Shown: positions 43,996-53,061 of the stretch, piece after piece
Numbering within the stretch: position 1 is the stretch's first letter
Layout of the letters: the number at the start of each line of letters is the position of its first letter
DNA from: Ruminococcus callidus
GTDB lineage: Bacteria; Bacillota; Clostridia; Oscillospirales; Ruminococcaceae
NCBI RefSeq assembly: GCF_020709055.1
Contig: NZ_JAJFCK010000008.1
Coordinates: forward strand, 1-64,000
Length of the DNA: 64,000 nucleotides
Direction: 5' to 3'
Notes under the pieces: generated by a model
Seen by the model: only the letters and a program-made list of their open reading frames with translations
Told to the model about the DNA's origin: nothing
Database searches by the model: none
Position numbers and translations under genes: made by a program

Positions 43996-46047
43996 TTATT
44001 CAAGCCCCTGATTCTTTCTCTTTTTGGGTGTCTGTTCTCTCTGCTGAGACTTCTGCTGTCCTCGACCGCTGATACGCTGGGCATCACGCTGCATCCTGCC
44101 GCGGGAGAAGAAAGCTCTCTGCGAGTCCTTCTTTGCGACAGTGACAGCGGACTTCTCACCGCCGAACACCGCAGAATGCTCCACGCCCTTTGCAGTCAGC
44201 TCTGCCGACTTCTTCCGAGCCTGCCCCTCGTCCATACGCTGGGTGAAACGCTCCTGCTTCGGGAGTGATTTGAAAAAGTCGGGATTGACATACTCCACAG
44301 CTCTTTCGCCCTTGACGGCACTCTCGATCTGCTTGTAGGCTTCGGCATTCGCCTTAGAAACAGTGACCGCCACCGTGTCATTCTTGCGGACTACCGCAGA
44401 ATACGGGATATTCTGCTTTTGCAGCTCTGCCACGATCTGCCTTGCTGTGTCGATAGGCTCAACACGGGTGTGCTTATCTTCCTTACCGAGCGAAGCATAA
44501 TATTCAGGGTTGATCGTCTGATATTTGCCCTTTTCGCCCTTACCGCCGTTTTCCTTTGCGGCTTCTGTATGAGCGATCTTGCCGATAGATGCGTACATCA
44601 CATCATTCAGCACAGGAACATCCTGCTTTGAAACAGTAATGCCTACCTTATCCTCACCCTTAGTGGCAGCAGAGTATGCCACGCCTGCGGCAGTCAGTGC
44701 GGACATGACCTCGACCGCCTGAACTTCCGTCATAGTCTCCACATGACGATCATTTCTCGGCAACTCCTTGTAATAGTCGGGGTTGACCTTGAAACCACCG
44801 TCATCGGTAAGGACAGCATCGCCATTCTCGATCATAGCTGAGAGCCAGCTATCCACCTGGACTTCATCGGCACTGTCAAGCAGTTCAAGCTGTTTCCGCA
44901 TCTTTTCAAGCTCCGCCGTGGCATTATCCCTCATCTCCTGCGGAACAAAAGGATTTTCCGCAAGGCTTTCCATAGACTTGATACCATCTGCAAGCTCTGC
45001 CTTTGCCTTGTCAATATCCTCTTTAGAGCCGTTATTAATGATACCATCTATCATGTTATAATCATCTTCCATCTGCATTTCTGCATTGGCAAGCGGCTGG
45101 ATACCGAGCTGGTCGGCAAGTTCAGCGACCTTTGACCTGTCGAGCGTTTCAACTTCCTGTGCTGCCTGAACAGCACCCTCAGCAAGAGAAGGCATATCCA
45201 TAGTTCCATTCTGCACCATTTCACCGAGCTTATCTCCTGTGAGCTTCATAGAAGCGTCGAGCTGATCATTGGTCTGTTCCTCATAATGTGTTTCGGGACG
45301 GGCGAGCTTCATGATCTTGCTTTCCAGTGCGCCGATACGCTCATTCACGCCCTTGAGCTGTTCACCGAGTTTGAGCTTGTCCACGGCACTTGTGGCAGGA
45401 TCGTTATAGGTGTCAAGGATAGCCTGCTTTTTGGCTTCAAGCGTTGCTTTCTTGTCGCTCAGGCAGTCCACGGTCGAGCTGTTCAGCCTTGTCATAGCAT
45501 CTGCAAAGGCTTCACGGCGTTCCTTGTTAAAGTGGATACCGAAGCTCTTGATCGTGTCATTGAGAGCGATCACACGGTTCAGCTTGTGTTCGATACGGTC
45601 ACGCTTTGCGGTCAGTGTGTCGATCTTCTTCCAACCCTGATCTATCTTTTCCTGCCGCTTCGGAATCTTGACTTCACGGATAGCCTGAATACGCTTCTCG
45701 TTATTGGCGATCAGAGTGCGGATACCCGGCAGATTTCCGATAGTCGCTTTCAGCATACGGTTTGTATCTTCGAGCTTGTCCGCCTTTGCAGACAGTGCTT
45801 CGATTTTCGCCTTGTTGCGGTCGATCTTGTCCGTCTGATTGGCAATCTTCTCATCAAGAGAGTCGATACGGCTCTGATGATGCTCCGCCTTTGCGTTCAG
45901 AAAAGGAAGAAGTTTTCCCGACTTCTGAGCGCCGGACTCTTCCTGCTGCTGTTCCTGTGCCTGCGCCTGTTTTCTTCTCAGTTCTTCCTCCGCATCGACC
46001 GCAGGCTGGTCGGCGGTTCTCTTATCGTCATTGTCCTGTACGGGCAT
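43996..46047 (-). CDS. Coiled-coil protein with three repeats of a small alpha/beta domain
   Basis: The 683-residue protein has a charged N-terminus, long coiled coils (about 50-260) and three tandem ~65-residue repeats starting near residues 417, 510 and 587. Each begins NP(D/E)(Y/F)(Y/F)xxL and ends with a pattern like AGVAYSA...VGITVSKQD. The tail is Arg/Gln/Lys-rich. Related units occur in the giant protein and in the 229-residue protein encoded at 46136. Function unknown; a scaffold binding a common ligand is a reasonable guess. Confidence 0.75.
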   Translation of the reverse strand: MPVQDNDDKRTADQPAVDAEEELRRKQAQAQEQQQEESGAQKSGKLLPFLNAKAEHHQSRIDSLDEKIANQTDKIDRNKAKIEALSAKADKLEDTNRMLKATIGNLPGIRTLIANNEKRIQAIREVKIPKRQEKIDQGWKKIDTLTAKRDRIEHKLNRVIALNDTIKSFGIHFNKERREAFADAMTRLNSSTVDCLSDKKATLEAKKQAILDTYNDPATSAVDKLKLGEQLKGVNERIGALESKIMKLARPETHYEEQTNDQLDASMKLTGDKLGEMVQNGTMDMPSLAEGAVQAAQEVETLDRSKVAELADQLGIQPLANAEMQMEDDYNMIDGIINNGSKEDIDKAKAELADGIKSMESLAENPFVPQEMRDNATAELEKMRKQLELLDSADEVQVDSWLSAMIENGDAVLTDDGGFKVNPDYYKELPRNDRHVETMTEVQAVEVMSALTAAGVAYSAATKGEDKVGITVSKQDVPVLNDVMYASIGKIAHTEAAKENGGKGEKGKYQTINPEYYASLGKEDKHTRVEPIDTARQIVAELQKQNIPYSAVVRKNDTVAVTVSKANAEAYKQIESAVKGERAVEYVNPDFFKSLPKQERFTQRMDEGQARKKSAELTAKGVEHSAVFGGEKSAVTVAKKDSQRAFFSRGRMQRDAQRISGRGQQKSQQREQTPKKRKNQGLE

Positions 46048-46055
46048 AGGCTACC

Positions 46056-46139
46056 TCACTTTCTGCGCTTCACGATGACAACAACTGCGGTTGTGACTGC
46101 TGCGATAACTGCACTTCCGATGATGATAAACTTCTTCAT
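46056..46139 (-). CDS. 27-residue single-helix membrane protein
   Basis: The product MKKFIIIGSAVIAAVTTAVV then VIVKRRK is one hydrophobic helix flanked by lysines and arginines. AAAGGAAG lies about 7 nt upstream and the ATG overlaps the previous stop (ATGA), so it is very likely translated. It sits between genes for DNA-processing proteins, perhaps tethering one of them to the membrane. Confidence 0.65.
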   Translation of the reverse strand: MKKFIIIGSAVIAAVTTAVVVIVKRRK

Positions 46140-46825
46140 GGTCTGTTCTTCCTTTCTCTTTCTTCTGTCTGAATGATACGCTCCTGTTCATTCCGCTGTC
46201 TGCGGCGGGCAATCTCAGACAGGTGTCTGTGTGATTCTCTTGTAAAATGGGCGTTCTGACGTTCATATCTGTCAAAAAGCTCATTAAGTGTCGGGGCTTT
46301 ATCCGCTGTACTCTGCACAGGTTCGGCAGGAGCCTTCGCCTTAGTCTTGCCAAGCTCATACTCCTGAATATCCGAGATCGTCCTTCCGTTGAGGGTATGG
46401 ATACGTTCAAGCTCACGCTGTATAGTGACCTTATCGCAGAGCCAGAAGTTGACGTATGTCTTGCAGAGGGCAAGCTGTACCTCGTCAGGACGGGACTGCA
46501 ATGTGCCGATCGTGGTATTCAGCACCTCAGCGACTTCACCCAAGAGTCGATAATAGCCGTCAGGTTCGCCGTAGACTTGCAGCTCACGGAGCAATGCTTC
46601 ATATTCTCCCGACTGCGCTTTTGCGATAATATCCTCGACCTGTTCCTTGAAACTGCCGTCAAAGGTAAGCACCATTTCAGCATCACCAAATCGGGCAGAA
46701 AAAGGAATACCGCCTTTGTCGAGGGCTATACAAATCGCCTGCGCCTTATCCGTTTCAATGCGGATAAATTCTTTGTTGCGGATAGCGGTAATATCCGTTC
46801 CTGCGATGTAGGGAAAGTCCGTCAT
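46136..46825 (-). CDS. 229-residue protein with the shared alpha/beta unit
   Basis: The N-terminal region (FIRIETDKAQAICIALDKGG, IPFSARFGDAEMVLTF) matches the pattern of the repeats in the 683-residue protein. The middle is helical and the C-terminus is an arginine/glutamate-rich coiled coil. The ATG at 46825 overlaps the upstream stop (ATGA). Function unknown. Confidence 0.65.
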   Translation of the reverse strand: MTDFPYIAGTDITAIRNKEFIRIETDKAQAICIALDKGGIPFSARFGDAEMVLTFDGSFKEQVEDIIAKAQSGEYEALLRELQVYGEPDGYYRLLGEVAEVLNTTIGTLQSRPDEVQLALCKTYVNFWLCDKVTIQRELERIHTLNGRTISDIQEYELGKTKAKAPAEPVQSTADKAPTLNELFDRYERQNAHFTRESHRHLSEIARRRQRNEQERIIQTEERERKNRP

Positions 46826-47334
46826 GGAGCGATCATCTCCCTGATCGTGTCGATAAGGTCGGTGTTGGTGCTGTCGGCATCGTACTCCATTGCATACGCA
46901 CCGCATACATTCTCCTGAATACGGCGAGGGAGCGACCTCAGCTCACGAACGGGAGTGCCGATGAGCTTCGCCACATTCGGGAGGTCTGCGACCGCAAGTG
47001 CCTTGTTCACAAGGTCATAGAAACGTGCAGTCTGCGAGCTGTCCATGATGAACTCATAGACGATAGTCTGCTGAGTTTCATAGTCAAGGCTGCGGAGCGT
47101 TTCAATGGTGATACCCGTGGACTTTGCGACCTCTGCAAGCTCAATGTAGATAGAGCCTTTCTGCCACAGATTGTCGAGGGCTTCAAAGACAGCCTTTTTG
47201 TCCTCATCGTTTTTCACGGCGACCTGTTCAAAAACTGCTGTCATGCTGTTTTTGATCTCATTGTCCATAGCGGAAATGCTGTCCTCGGAGACACCGAGGA
47301 TCTTTGCGACTTCCGCAAGCTGAGTATTACTCAT
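46822..47334 (-). CDS. Helical hypothetical protein
   Basis: The 170-residue protein is almost all helix and contains two similar halves, each starting with a LAEVAK.LGV/TGI segment (TQLAEVAKILGVSEDSISAM and ELAEVAKSTGITIETLRSLD), suggesting duplicated HTH-like units. It overlaps both neighbours and is part of the transfer operon. Confidence 0.6.
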   Translation of the reverse strand: MSNTQLAEVAKILGVSEDSISAMDNEIKNSMTAVFEQVAVKNDEDKKAVFEALDNLWQKGSIYIELAEVAKSTGITIETLRSLDYETQQTIVYEFIMDSSQTARFYDLVNKALAVADLPNVAKLIGTPVRELRSLPRRIQENVCGAYAMEYDADSTNTDLIDTIREMIAP

Positions 47335-47632
47335 AAATCAACCTCCCATTATTATCGTAGAAATCAATGTTTTCAAGCAGAATATATATAATATCCTGAT
47401 AATCATTCTTGTTGATCTCAACGTAGTCACTGCTGGTGATGTTACTGATCAGAGCTGCCTTTACACGCTCATCTCTTGCTTCCATTCGTCTGAGTATTTC
47501 AATGTAGTTATCATCGTGATCGTAATCATGAGCAAGAACCTTTGAGATCATACTCTTGTTTCTGTCAAGCTCAGATAACAGCAATGAAAACCAACCGCTT
47601 GGAATGTGTATTTTTACCTCATTATCAGCCAT
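47327..47632 (-). CDS. Small hypothetical protein after topoisomerase III
   Basis: The 101-residue product (KIHIPSGWFSLLLSELDRNK ... LLENIDFYDNNGRLIYE) is not recognised. The ATG at 47632 has GGAG 10 nt upstream and overlaps the topoisomerase end by 8 nt. Confidence 0.6.
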   Translation of the reverse strand: MADNEVKIHIPSGWFSLLLSELDRNKSMISKVLAHDYDHDDNYIEILRRMEARDERVKAALISNITSSDYVEINKNDYQDIIYILLENIDFYDNNGRLIYE

Positions 47633-49646
47633 TCTTATCACGCTCCGTTTTCCACTGATAGTACACCTTGCCATTGTACGGATTCTCCACGATCTCAGGG
47701 CGGACGATCGCCTTTTTGCCCTTAGAAGTGTAGCTTGTGGACTTGCCGTCAAGCAGTCCCTTGACCTGGGCATCGGAAAGTTCCACACCATACACCTTAG
47801 CGATATTCATACCGCATTTGCCCTTGCAGTACCAGCCAAACTTACCCTTGACTACCTCAGCACCACACTTCGGGCATTTCCCGATAGGCTCATTACCGCC
47901 GTCAGAAAGAGAAACAGACTTATCAACAGAGCCGTATTTACTGCACATTTCAGTGATGAACTTCGTAATACCCGACATAAAGACTGCTTCGGGCAGACTG
48001 CCGTGTTCGATCTGCTGTAACTTTGATTCCCATTCTGCGGTCAGCTTTGCAGACTTGACCTCATCGGGAACAACAGTCACAAGCTCTTTGCCCTTATCGG
48101 TCACCCTGAGCTGTTTGCCGACACGCTCCACATAGCCGTTCTTTACAAGTGCTTCAATAGTAGCGGCTCTTGTGGCAGGAGTACCGAGTCCTTTCTTTTC
48201 GGTATCCTCGTCATAGTCCTCATTTCCGGCTCTCTCCATAGCGGAAAGAAGTGTGTCCTCGGTATAGGGCTTCGGCGGAGAAGTAAAGTGTTCGCCCTTG
48301 CTTGCAGTTACAATGAAGGTCTGTCCCTCAGATACCGCAGGCAGAGCCTTTTCGTCATTCTTCTTGTCGGACTGCTTTGCATAGGCTTTCCAACCAATTT
48401 CAAGCATCGTGCGGCCCGTTGACGTGAACTCCGTACCGTTGCAGATACCTGTGAGCTTGACAGCCTCATACTTGTGCGCCGGAGCCGTTGCACAGATCAG
48501 TTTTGTGGCGATCAGCGTGAGGATATTTCTCTCGCCGGACGGCAGAGAAGAAAGGTCAGCCGTTGCGATACCGCTTGTGGGAATGATCGCATGATGCCCC
48601 GAAACCTTAGCATTGTTGATGACTTTGCTAATATCGGGAGTATGCAAGATACCGAACCCGAAATAGGTATCACAGAGCTTTGCCACATCGAGTGCAGTCT
48701 GCGCCATGTCATCACTGAGATATTGGCTATCGGTACGGGGATAGGTAACTAGTTTGCCCTCATAGAGCGACTGCGTATAGTCGAGTGTCTGCTGGGCGGT
48801 ATAGCCAAAAGCCTTGTTTGCTTCTCTTTGGAGCGTAGTCAGGTCATACAGCTTCGGCGCTTTGTCGGTTTTTACCTCACGCTTGACCGAGCTGATCGTA
48901 ACCTTACTGCCGTCACAGCCGTAAACAAGCGTATCGGCGGTATTTTCATCATCAATTCTTGCAGAAGAAAGAATGAACTCACCGCAATTCAGGTCAGCCG
49001 TGTAATATTTCTGCTTCACAAAGCCGTTTACCTCAGCATCACGCTGTACGATCATTGCAAGCGTCGGTGTTTGCACTCTGCCGATGTTGAGCTTACCGCC
49101 ATAGCGAACGGAAAACAGACGAGATCCGTTCATACCCACAAGCCAGTCAGCTTTTGCCCTGGCATAGCCTGCATTGAACAGGTTATCGTATGCAGACATA
49201 GGCTTCATCGTTGTGAGAGCCTTGCGGATAGCAGACTCTTCAAGGCTTGATACCCATAAACGCTTCACAGGTTTGCGGCACCGAGCCATATTGTAGACAT
49301 AGCGGAAAATACATTCTCCCTCACGGTCAGCGTCCGTTGCACAGATGATCTCGGAAATATCGTCCCTGTTCATAAGGCTTTTCAGGAGATTGTACTGAGC
49401 CTTTGTGCTGTCCGTGACCTGAAACTGCCACTTGTCGGGGATCATAGGGAGCTGAGAAAAGCTCCACTTCTGGTCCCAGCCATTGCCGTAATCATTCGGG
49501 AACTTCAAGCCGACAAGATGTCCGACACACCAAGAAACGATATAACCATTACCCTCGGTGTAGCCTTTGTGTGCGGAAGAAGCGCCGACCACGGCAGATA
49601 TGGCTCTTGAAACACTCGGCTTTTCACCGATAATCAGGATACTCAA
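47625..49646 (-). CDS. topB: DNA topoisomerase III
   Basis: The 673-residue type IA enzyme has an N-terminal Toprim domain (ILIIGEKPSVSRAI, ICATDADREGECIFRYVY), the catalytic tyrosine in VTYPRTDSQYLSDD, NIGRVQTPTLAMIV, and a C-terminal zinc region (CPKCGAEVVKGKFGWYCKGK). Conjugative elements of this class carry it to resolve strand-passage intermediates during transfer replication. Start overlaps the upstream gene by 4 nt. Confidence 0.95.
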   Translation of the reverse strand: MSILIIGEKPSVSRAISAVVGASSAHKGYTEGNGYIVSWCVGHLVGLKFPNDYGNGWDQKWSFSQLPMIPDKWQFQVTDSTKAQYNLLKSLMNRDDISEIICATDADREGECIFRYVYNMARCRKPVKRLWVSSLEESAIRKALTTMKPMSAYDNLFNAGYARAKADWLVGMNGSRLFSVRYGGKLNIGRVQTPTLAMIVQRDAEVNGFVKQKYYTADLNCGEFILSSARIDDENTADTLVYGCDGSKVTISSVKREVKTDKAPKLYDLTTLQREANKAFGYTAQQTLDYTQSLYEGKLVTYPRTDSQYLSDDMAQTALDVAKLCDTYFGFGILHTPDISKVINNAKVSGHHAIIPTSGIATADLSSLPSGERNILTLIATKLICATAPAHKYEAVKLTGICNGTEFTSTGRTMLEIGWKAYAKQSDKKNDEKALPAVSEGQTFIVTASKGEHFTSPPKPYTEDTLLSAMERAGNEDYDEDTEKKGLGTPATRAATIEALVKNGYVERVGKQLRVTDKGKELVTVVPDEVKSAKLTAEWESKLQQIEHGSLPEAVFMSGITKFITEMCSKYGSVDKSVSLSDGGNEPIGKCPKCGAEVVKGKFGWYCKGKCGMNIAKVYGVELSDAQVKGLLDGKSTSYTSKGKKAIVRPEIVENPYNGKVYYQWKTERDKNG

Positions 49647-50161
49647 TGCAGATCACCTCTGAGTCTGAAATAAACCTCAGTTGTGATATACACCGGAATG
49701 ATGTAGTTGGAATGCTCATCACCGACATATCCTGCCTTGCGGAGAGCTGCGATCACCTTTGAAGCGGTGTTCCTGTCAACTTCAAGCCACTCACGGATCT
49801 GCTTGTTAGAGGTGTACTTGTCAAGCGAGATATGATAGACAAGCATATCCATATCTTTATCCGAGATGCCGTCAACATGAACGGAATCAAGTGAAGCGAA
49901 GTTATGCATACTCACAGAAAAAGTGGGCATATTCTGCTTCTTAGGTGCAAGGCACTCATCGTCAGGCTCGTCCATATTATCGTAGAACCTGTAATCATCG
50001 TCCTCCTCGACTTCTATGTCCTCATCGTCCTCGTCACCGTACTTCTCACGGAAACGCTCGTTGACCTCACCGCTGCACTCACCGAGCTTGTAAGCTGCGT
50101 AGGCAACACCGCCGATCGCACCGAGTCCGATAATACCCTTGATGATCTTCTTTACGTTCAT
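49643..50161 (-). CDS. Membrane-anchored winged-helix protein
   Basis: The 172-residue protein has an N-terminal membrane helix (IIKGIIGLGAIGGVAYAAYK), an acidic linker (DEDDEDIEVEEDDDYRF) and a C-terminal winged helix (YTSNKQIREWLEVDRNTASK) resembling the gamma domain of FtsK-type translocases. It could tether element DNA to the membrane. GGAGG lies 8 nt before the ATG at 50161. Confidence 0.65.
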   Translation of the reverse strand: MNVKKIIKGIIGLGAIGGVAYAAYKLGECSGEVNERFREKYGDEDDEDIEVEEDDDYRFYDNMDEPDDECLAPKKQNMPTFSVSMHNFASLDSVHVDGISDKDMDMLVYHISLDKYTSNKQIREWLEVDRNTASKVIAALRKAGYVGDEHSNYIIPVYITTEVYFRLRGDLH

Positions 50162-50178
50162 AATAGAAACCTCCAAAT

Positions 50179-51030
50179 TTAGTAGTCTACGGGTTCACCG
50201 TAGTTGATTTTCTTGATTGATTTTATGTTTGCTCCGAGGTCTAGACCGTTCCAGTTGTAGTAGCCCCAACTTCCGCTGAATGCCACGCAGGACGGAAGAT
50301 TACCGTCATCGTAGATAAACTCCACGATACACTTACCGTTGCCGCCGAAGTTGTGATACTTGCCCTCGCCATCGTCGGCATAGCCCTTGCTGTCACATAT
50401 CTTTGTGGTGAACTGAGTGCCATTCTCAAGCTCAATCAAAAATCTGTCATTGCAGTAGCCATACCACACACCCATAGCACAGCAGTAATCACCATAATCA
50501 TCACGGCGTATGCCCGTGTCTGTTATGGTATCGACTTTTGAGCCGTATATAGCTCCTGAGCTGGGCATTGCAGTCAAGCCCGAAGCACGTTCTCCGGCGA
50601 AACAGTTTGTCCAACCGTCCTCATACGGAAACTCATAAATGACCTCTACCGTTTCCGTCTTACCGTCAGCACTTGCGGAAACTGCGGTATAGCCGTCCTT
50701 TTCATCATCTGAAAGAATAGGCTCGACTGTTATCGTGTACTCCGTACCCTCACGCAGACCTGTTATGTAGCAAAGCTCATTGGATTTGAACTCAAAATAC
50801 ATATTGTCCGCATAAGTGTAATCATCATCGTGAGCCGTGCAGCTCACAGTGTAATCACGGTCAGTATCACTGTCCCAAGTAACTTTCAGGCAGGAAACGG
50901 AGATAGTCGATACAATCAGGTTATCAGCCGTCAGCTCGATTGGCTCAGGTTCAGCAGGAGTGCCGGAAAACTCCATAATAAAGCCCATGATCAAGCTCAG
51001 AGCTTTCCGCTGAAATTCAGGATTGAACAT
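50179..51030 (-). CDS. Fibronectin-III-like protein
   Basis: The 283-residue protein has one FN3-like domain (SVSCLKVTWDSDTDRDYTVS, ITGLREGTEYTITVEP) and a C-terminal beta-rich domain with several cysteines and Trp/Gly motifs (GSWGYYNWNGLDLG). A hydrophobic N-terminal segment might act as a weak signal. A contact or adhesion role is possible. GGAG lies 10 nt before the ATG. Confidence 0.6.
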   Translation of the reverse strand: MFNPEFQRKALSLIMGFIMEFSGTPAEPEPIELTADNLIVSTISVSCLKVTWDSDTDRDYTVSCTAHDDDYTYADNMYFEFKSNELCYITGLREGTEYTITVEPILSDDEKDGYTAVSASADGKTETVEVIYEFPYEDGWTNCFAGERASGLTAMPSSGAIYGSKVDTITDTGIRRDDYGDYCCAMGVWYGYCNDRFLIELENGTQFTTKICDSKGYADDGEGKYHNFGGNGKCIVEFIYDDGNLPSCVAFSGSWGYYNWNGLDLGANIKSIKKINYGEPVDY

Positions 51031-51035
51031 CGTTA

Positions 51036-52175
51036 TCACGCTCCTTTTCTGATCTCAGGAGCGTTGTAGTCAGCAGATACGGCATTCCGATCAGAAGTGC
51101 AAGAACCGCTGTCACCACCAGTATCACAGGCAGATGTTCCATTAAGGCTGCGTAGTCTATCACGTTTCTTTTCCTCTTTCTCCTTTGCTTTCATCTCCTT
51201 GACGAAAGCACGGTATTTCGCTGTATATTCATAGGACTTGCCGAAAATATGGACAGCCGCCTTATACAGATTCGGCTCATGTTCCTCGATGATCGCAAGC
51301 TCCTCGGTGATATGCTTGCTGAAAGGACACCCGACACAGCCCGTTCTCCGCAGTCCGTATTCGGTATAACAGCGAGAGTGTGTCACGCCGAACATTTCCT
51401 CATAGTCACGCTTGTCGCCGTCCGTGTACCAAAATACAGGACGGAAGGTGTTGCACCCCTTAGACTTGCACTCAGAGAAACAGGTCTTAAATGCCGCCGA
51501 ACGGATACCGCCCTCAGCTTGCCTGATTCCCGTAATGTCAAGGTCAGCATCGTGTTCCTTAACGATACGCTTTGCAGGCTTCTTCTTGCTGTATTCACAG
51601 CACTTGTTGGATATGGGGAAATCCGGCGGATTTGCCATGATGAACTCTTTGAGAAATCGGTTGCGATAGATTGAAAAACGGCTTATCTTCTGGATACCGT
51701 CTTTGTCTGAATAGCGTTCACCGCACCACCATTGCAGAGCTGTCTTGCACCGAGGATATTTCTGTAAGAGGACTTCCAAAGGCTCGTCCTCCCACTGAAA
51801 GTGATGTGCCTGCAAACGCATCATCTGTTCGGAAACGTATTTCGACAGGAAAGGAACACCATACTCACGCACACAGGTCGGGATAGGCTTGTCGGGCTTG
51901 ACACGCTCAATGGTGATACCGTACTTCTGTTCAAGATAGTCTAAATGCTCCTTAGTGGCGGTGTATTCAAGTCCCGTATCTATCCAGAAATACTTGACCT
52001 TGCCGTCCTCATCGACCTTGTGAATCAGGTCAAGGACAATATCGCTGTCCGAACCGCCGCTGATACTGCACACGGCATCATAAGACCGCATCAGGATACG
52101 CTGTGCCTTGCACATACTTGTGTAAATGGTGTAGTTGTTGTTATCAGCACACTTGTTCAGGGCTTCATCAAGCAT
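51036..52175 (-). CDS. PP-loop ATPase of the PAPS reductase family
   Basis: The 379-residue protein has the PP-loop CSISGGSDSDIVLDL, a GLEYTATKEHL segment and cysteine groups (CKTALQWWCGERY, CFSECKSKGC, CVGCPFSKHI) that may hold a cluster or zinc. Phage and element members often stand next to DNA methylases, as here, and the related DndC acts in DNA sulfur modification. It overlaps the methylase gene upstream by 8 nt. Confidence 0.8.
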   Translation of the reverse strand: MLDEALNKCADNNNYTIYTSMCKAQRILMRSYDAVCSISGGSDSDIVLDLIHKVDEDGKVKYFWIDTGLEYTATKEHLDYLEQKYGITIERVKPDKPIPTCVREYGVPFLSKYVSEQMMRLQAHHFQWEDEPLEVLLQKYPRCKTALQWWCGERYSDKDGIQKISRFSIYRNRFLKEFIMANPPDFPISNKCCEYSKKKPAKRIVKEHDADLDITGIRQAEGGIRSAAFKTCFSECKSKGCNTFRPVFWYTDGDKRDYEEMFGVTHSRCYTEYGLRRTGCVGCPFSKHITEELAIIEEHEPNLYKAAVHIFGKSYEYTAKYRAFVKEMKAKEKEEKKRDRLRSLNGTSACDTGGDSGSCTSDRNAVSADYNAPEIRKGA

Positions 52176-53061
52176 TGTGAAGCCCTCCCAAGATGTGGGC
52201 GATCACATCGACCGTCCAGCCGTTGCCGACAGCGGTATATCTGTGCGAATCCGCTGCGCCCTCAGTGTAATTGTCGGGAAGTGTCTGCAAACGCTCATAC
52301 TCCAATGGAGTCAGCTTGCGGACAGCACCGTTCTGATAGACTTTCTTCTGTAAATTACCGCCTGCACCGTCACCGCACAACGTTCCGCACTTATGTTTCG
52401 GATTGAAAACACGCTTGTTTTCCGAGAATATTTTTTCTCCGTCAAGTGTAGCGATGACACGATCATCTTCACCATTCAGAGTATATTTCTTACCACGATA
52501 CCAATACTTTTCGGGAACTTTTTCTGCTGAAAGAATAATATCGTCAAGCACAATTCCCTTATCAGACGGCTGTGTGACATTCGGGATATTCGTCCAGTAC
52601 AGCCGTTTGCGCTCCTGTGCCGAAACAAGTGCGGAATTTATCATAACAGGCTCAACACCAAGTTCACGGGTGATCTCATCACGCCATTCCGCTTTCATGC
52701 TTGCGACATTCTCAAAGAGGAAATACTTCGGAGCGACCGTATTAAGAGCATCGACATAGGCATAAAACAGACGGCTCTTTTCGCCTTTCAGACCTGTTTT
52801 TCCTTTCTGTCTGTAAACTGTATTCAGACCTGAAAGGTCTTGACAAGGACTTCCGCCGATCAGAAGATCAAAACCGATATACTCTGAAAAGTCCGCATTT
52901 GTTACATCGCCCTTATGCTCAATAGTCGGATAATTCTTTTTGCTGATTTTGATAGACGGCTCATTTATTTCATAAGCGACATAACGTTCGACAGGGATAC
53001 CGGCTCTTTCAAGAGCGACCATTCCGCAGGAAATACCGTCAAATAGGCTGAGTACCCTCAT
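52168..53061 (-). CDS. C5-cytosine DNA methyltransferase 1
   Basis: The 297-residue enzyme has motif I (LSLFDGISCGMVALERAG), motif IV with the catalytic cysteine (IGGSPCQDLSG), motif VI (ENVASM), motif VIII (SAQERKRLYWTNI) and motif X (RYTAVGNGWTVDVI). It is compact, and no restriction enzyme is nearby, so self-protection against host restriction is likely. ATG at 53061 overlaps the next gene upstream by 4 nt. Confidence 0.93.
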   Translation of the reverse strand: MRVLSLFDGISCGMVALERAGIPVERYVAYEINEPSIKISKKNYPTIEHKGDVTNADFSEYIGFDLLIGGSPCQDLSGLNTVYRQKGKTGLKGEKSRLFYAYVDALNTVAPKYFLFENVASMKAEWRDEITRELGVEPVMINSALVSAQERKRLYWTNIPNVTQPSDKGIVLDDIILSAEKVPEKYWYRGKKYTLNGEDDRVIATLDGEKIFSENKRVFNPKHKCGTLCGDGAGGNLQKKVYQNGAVRKLTPLEYERLQTLPDNYTEGAADSHRYTAVGNGWTVDVIAHILGGLHNA

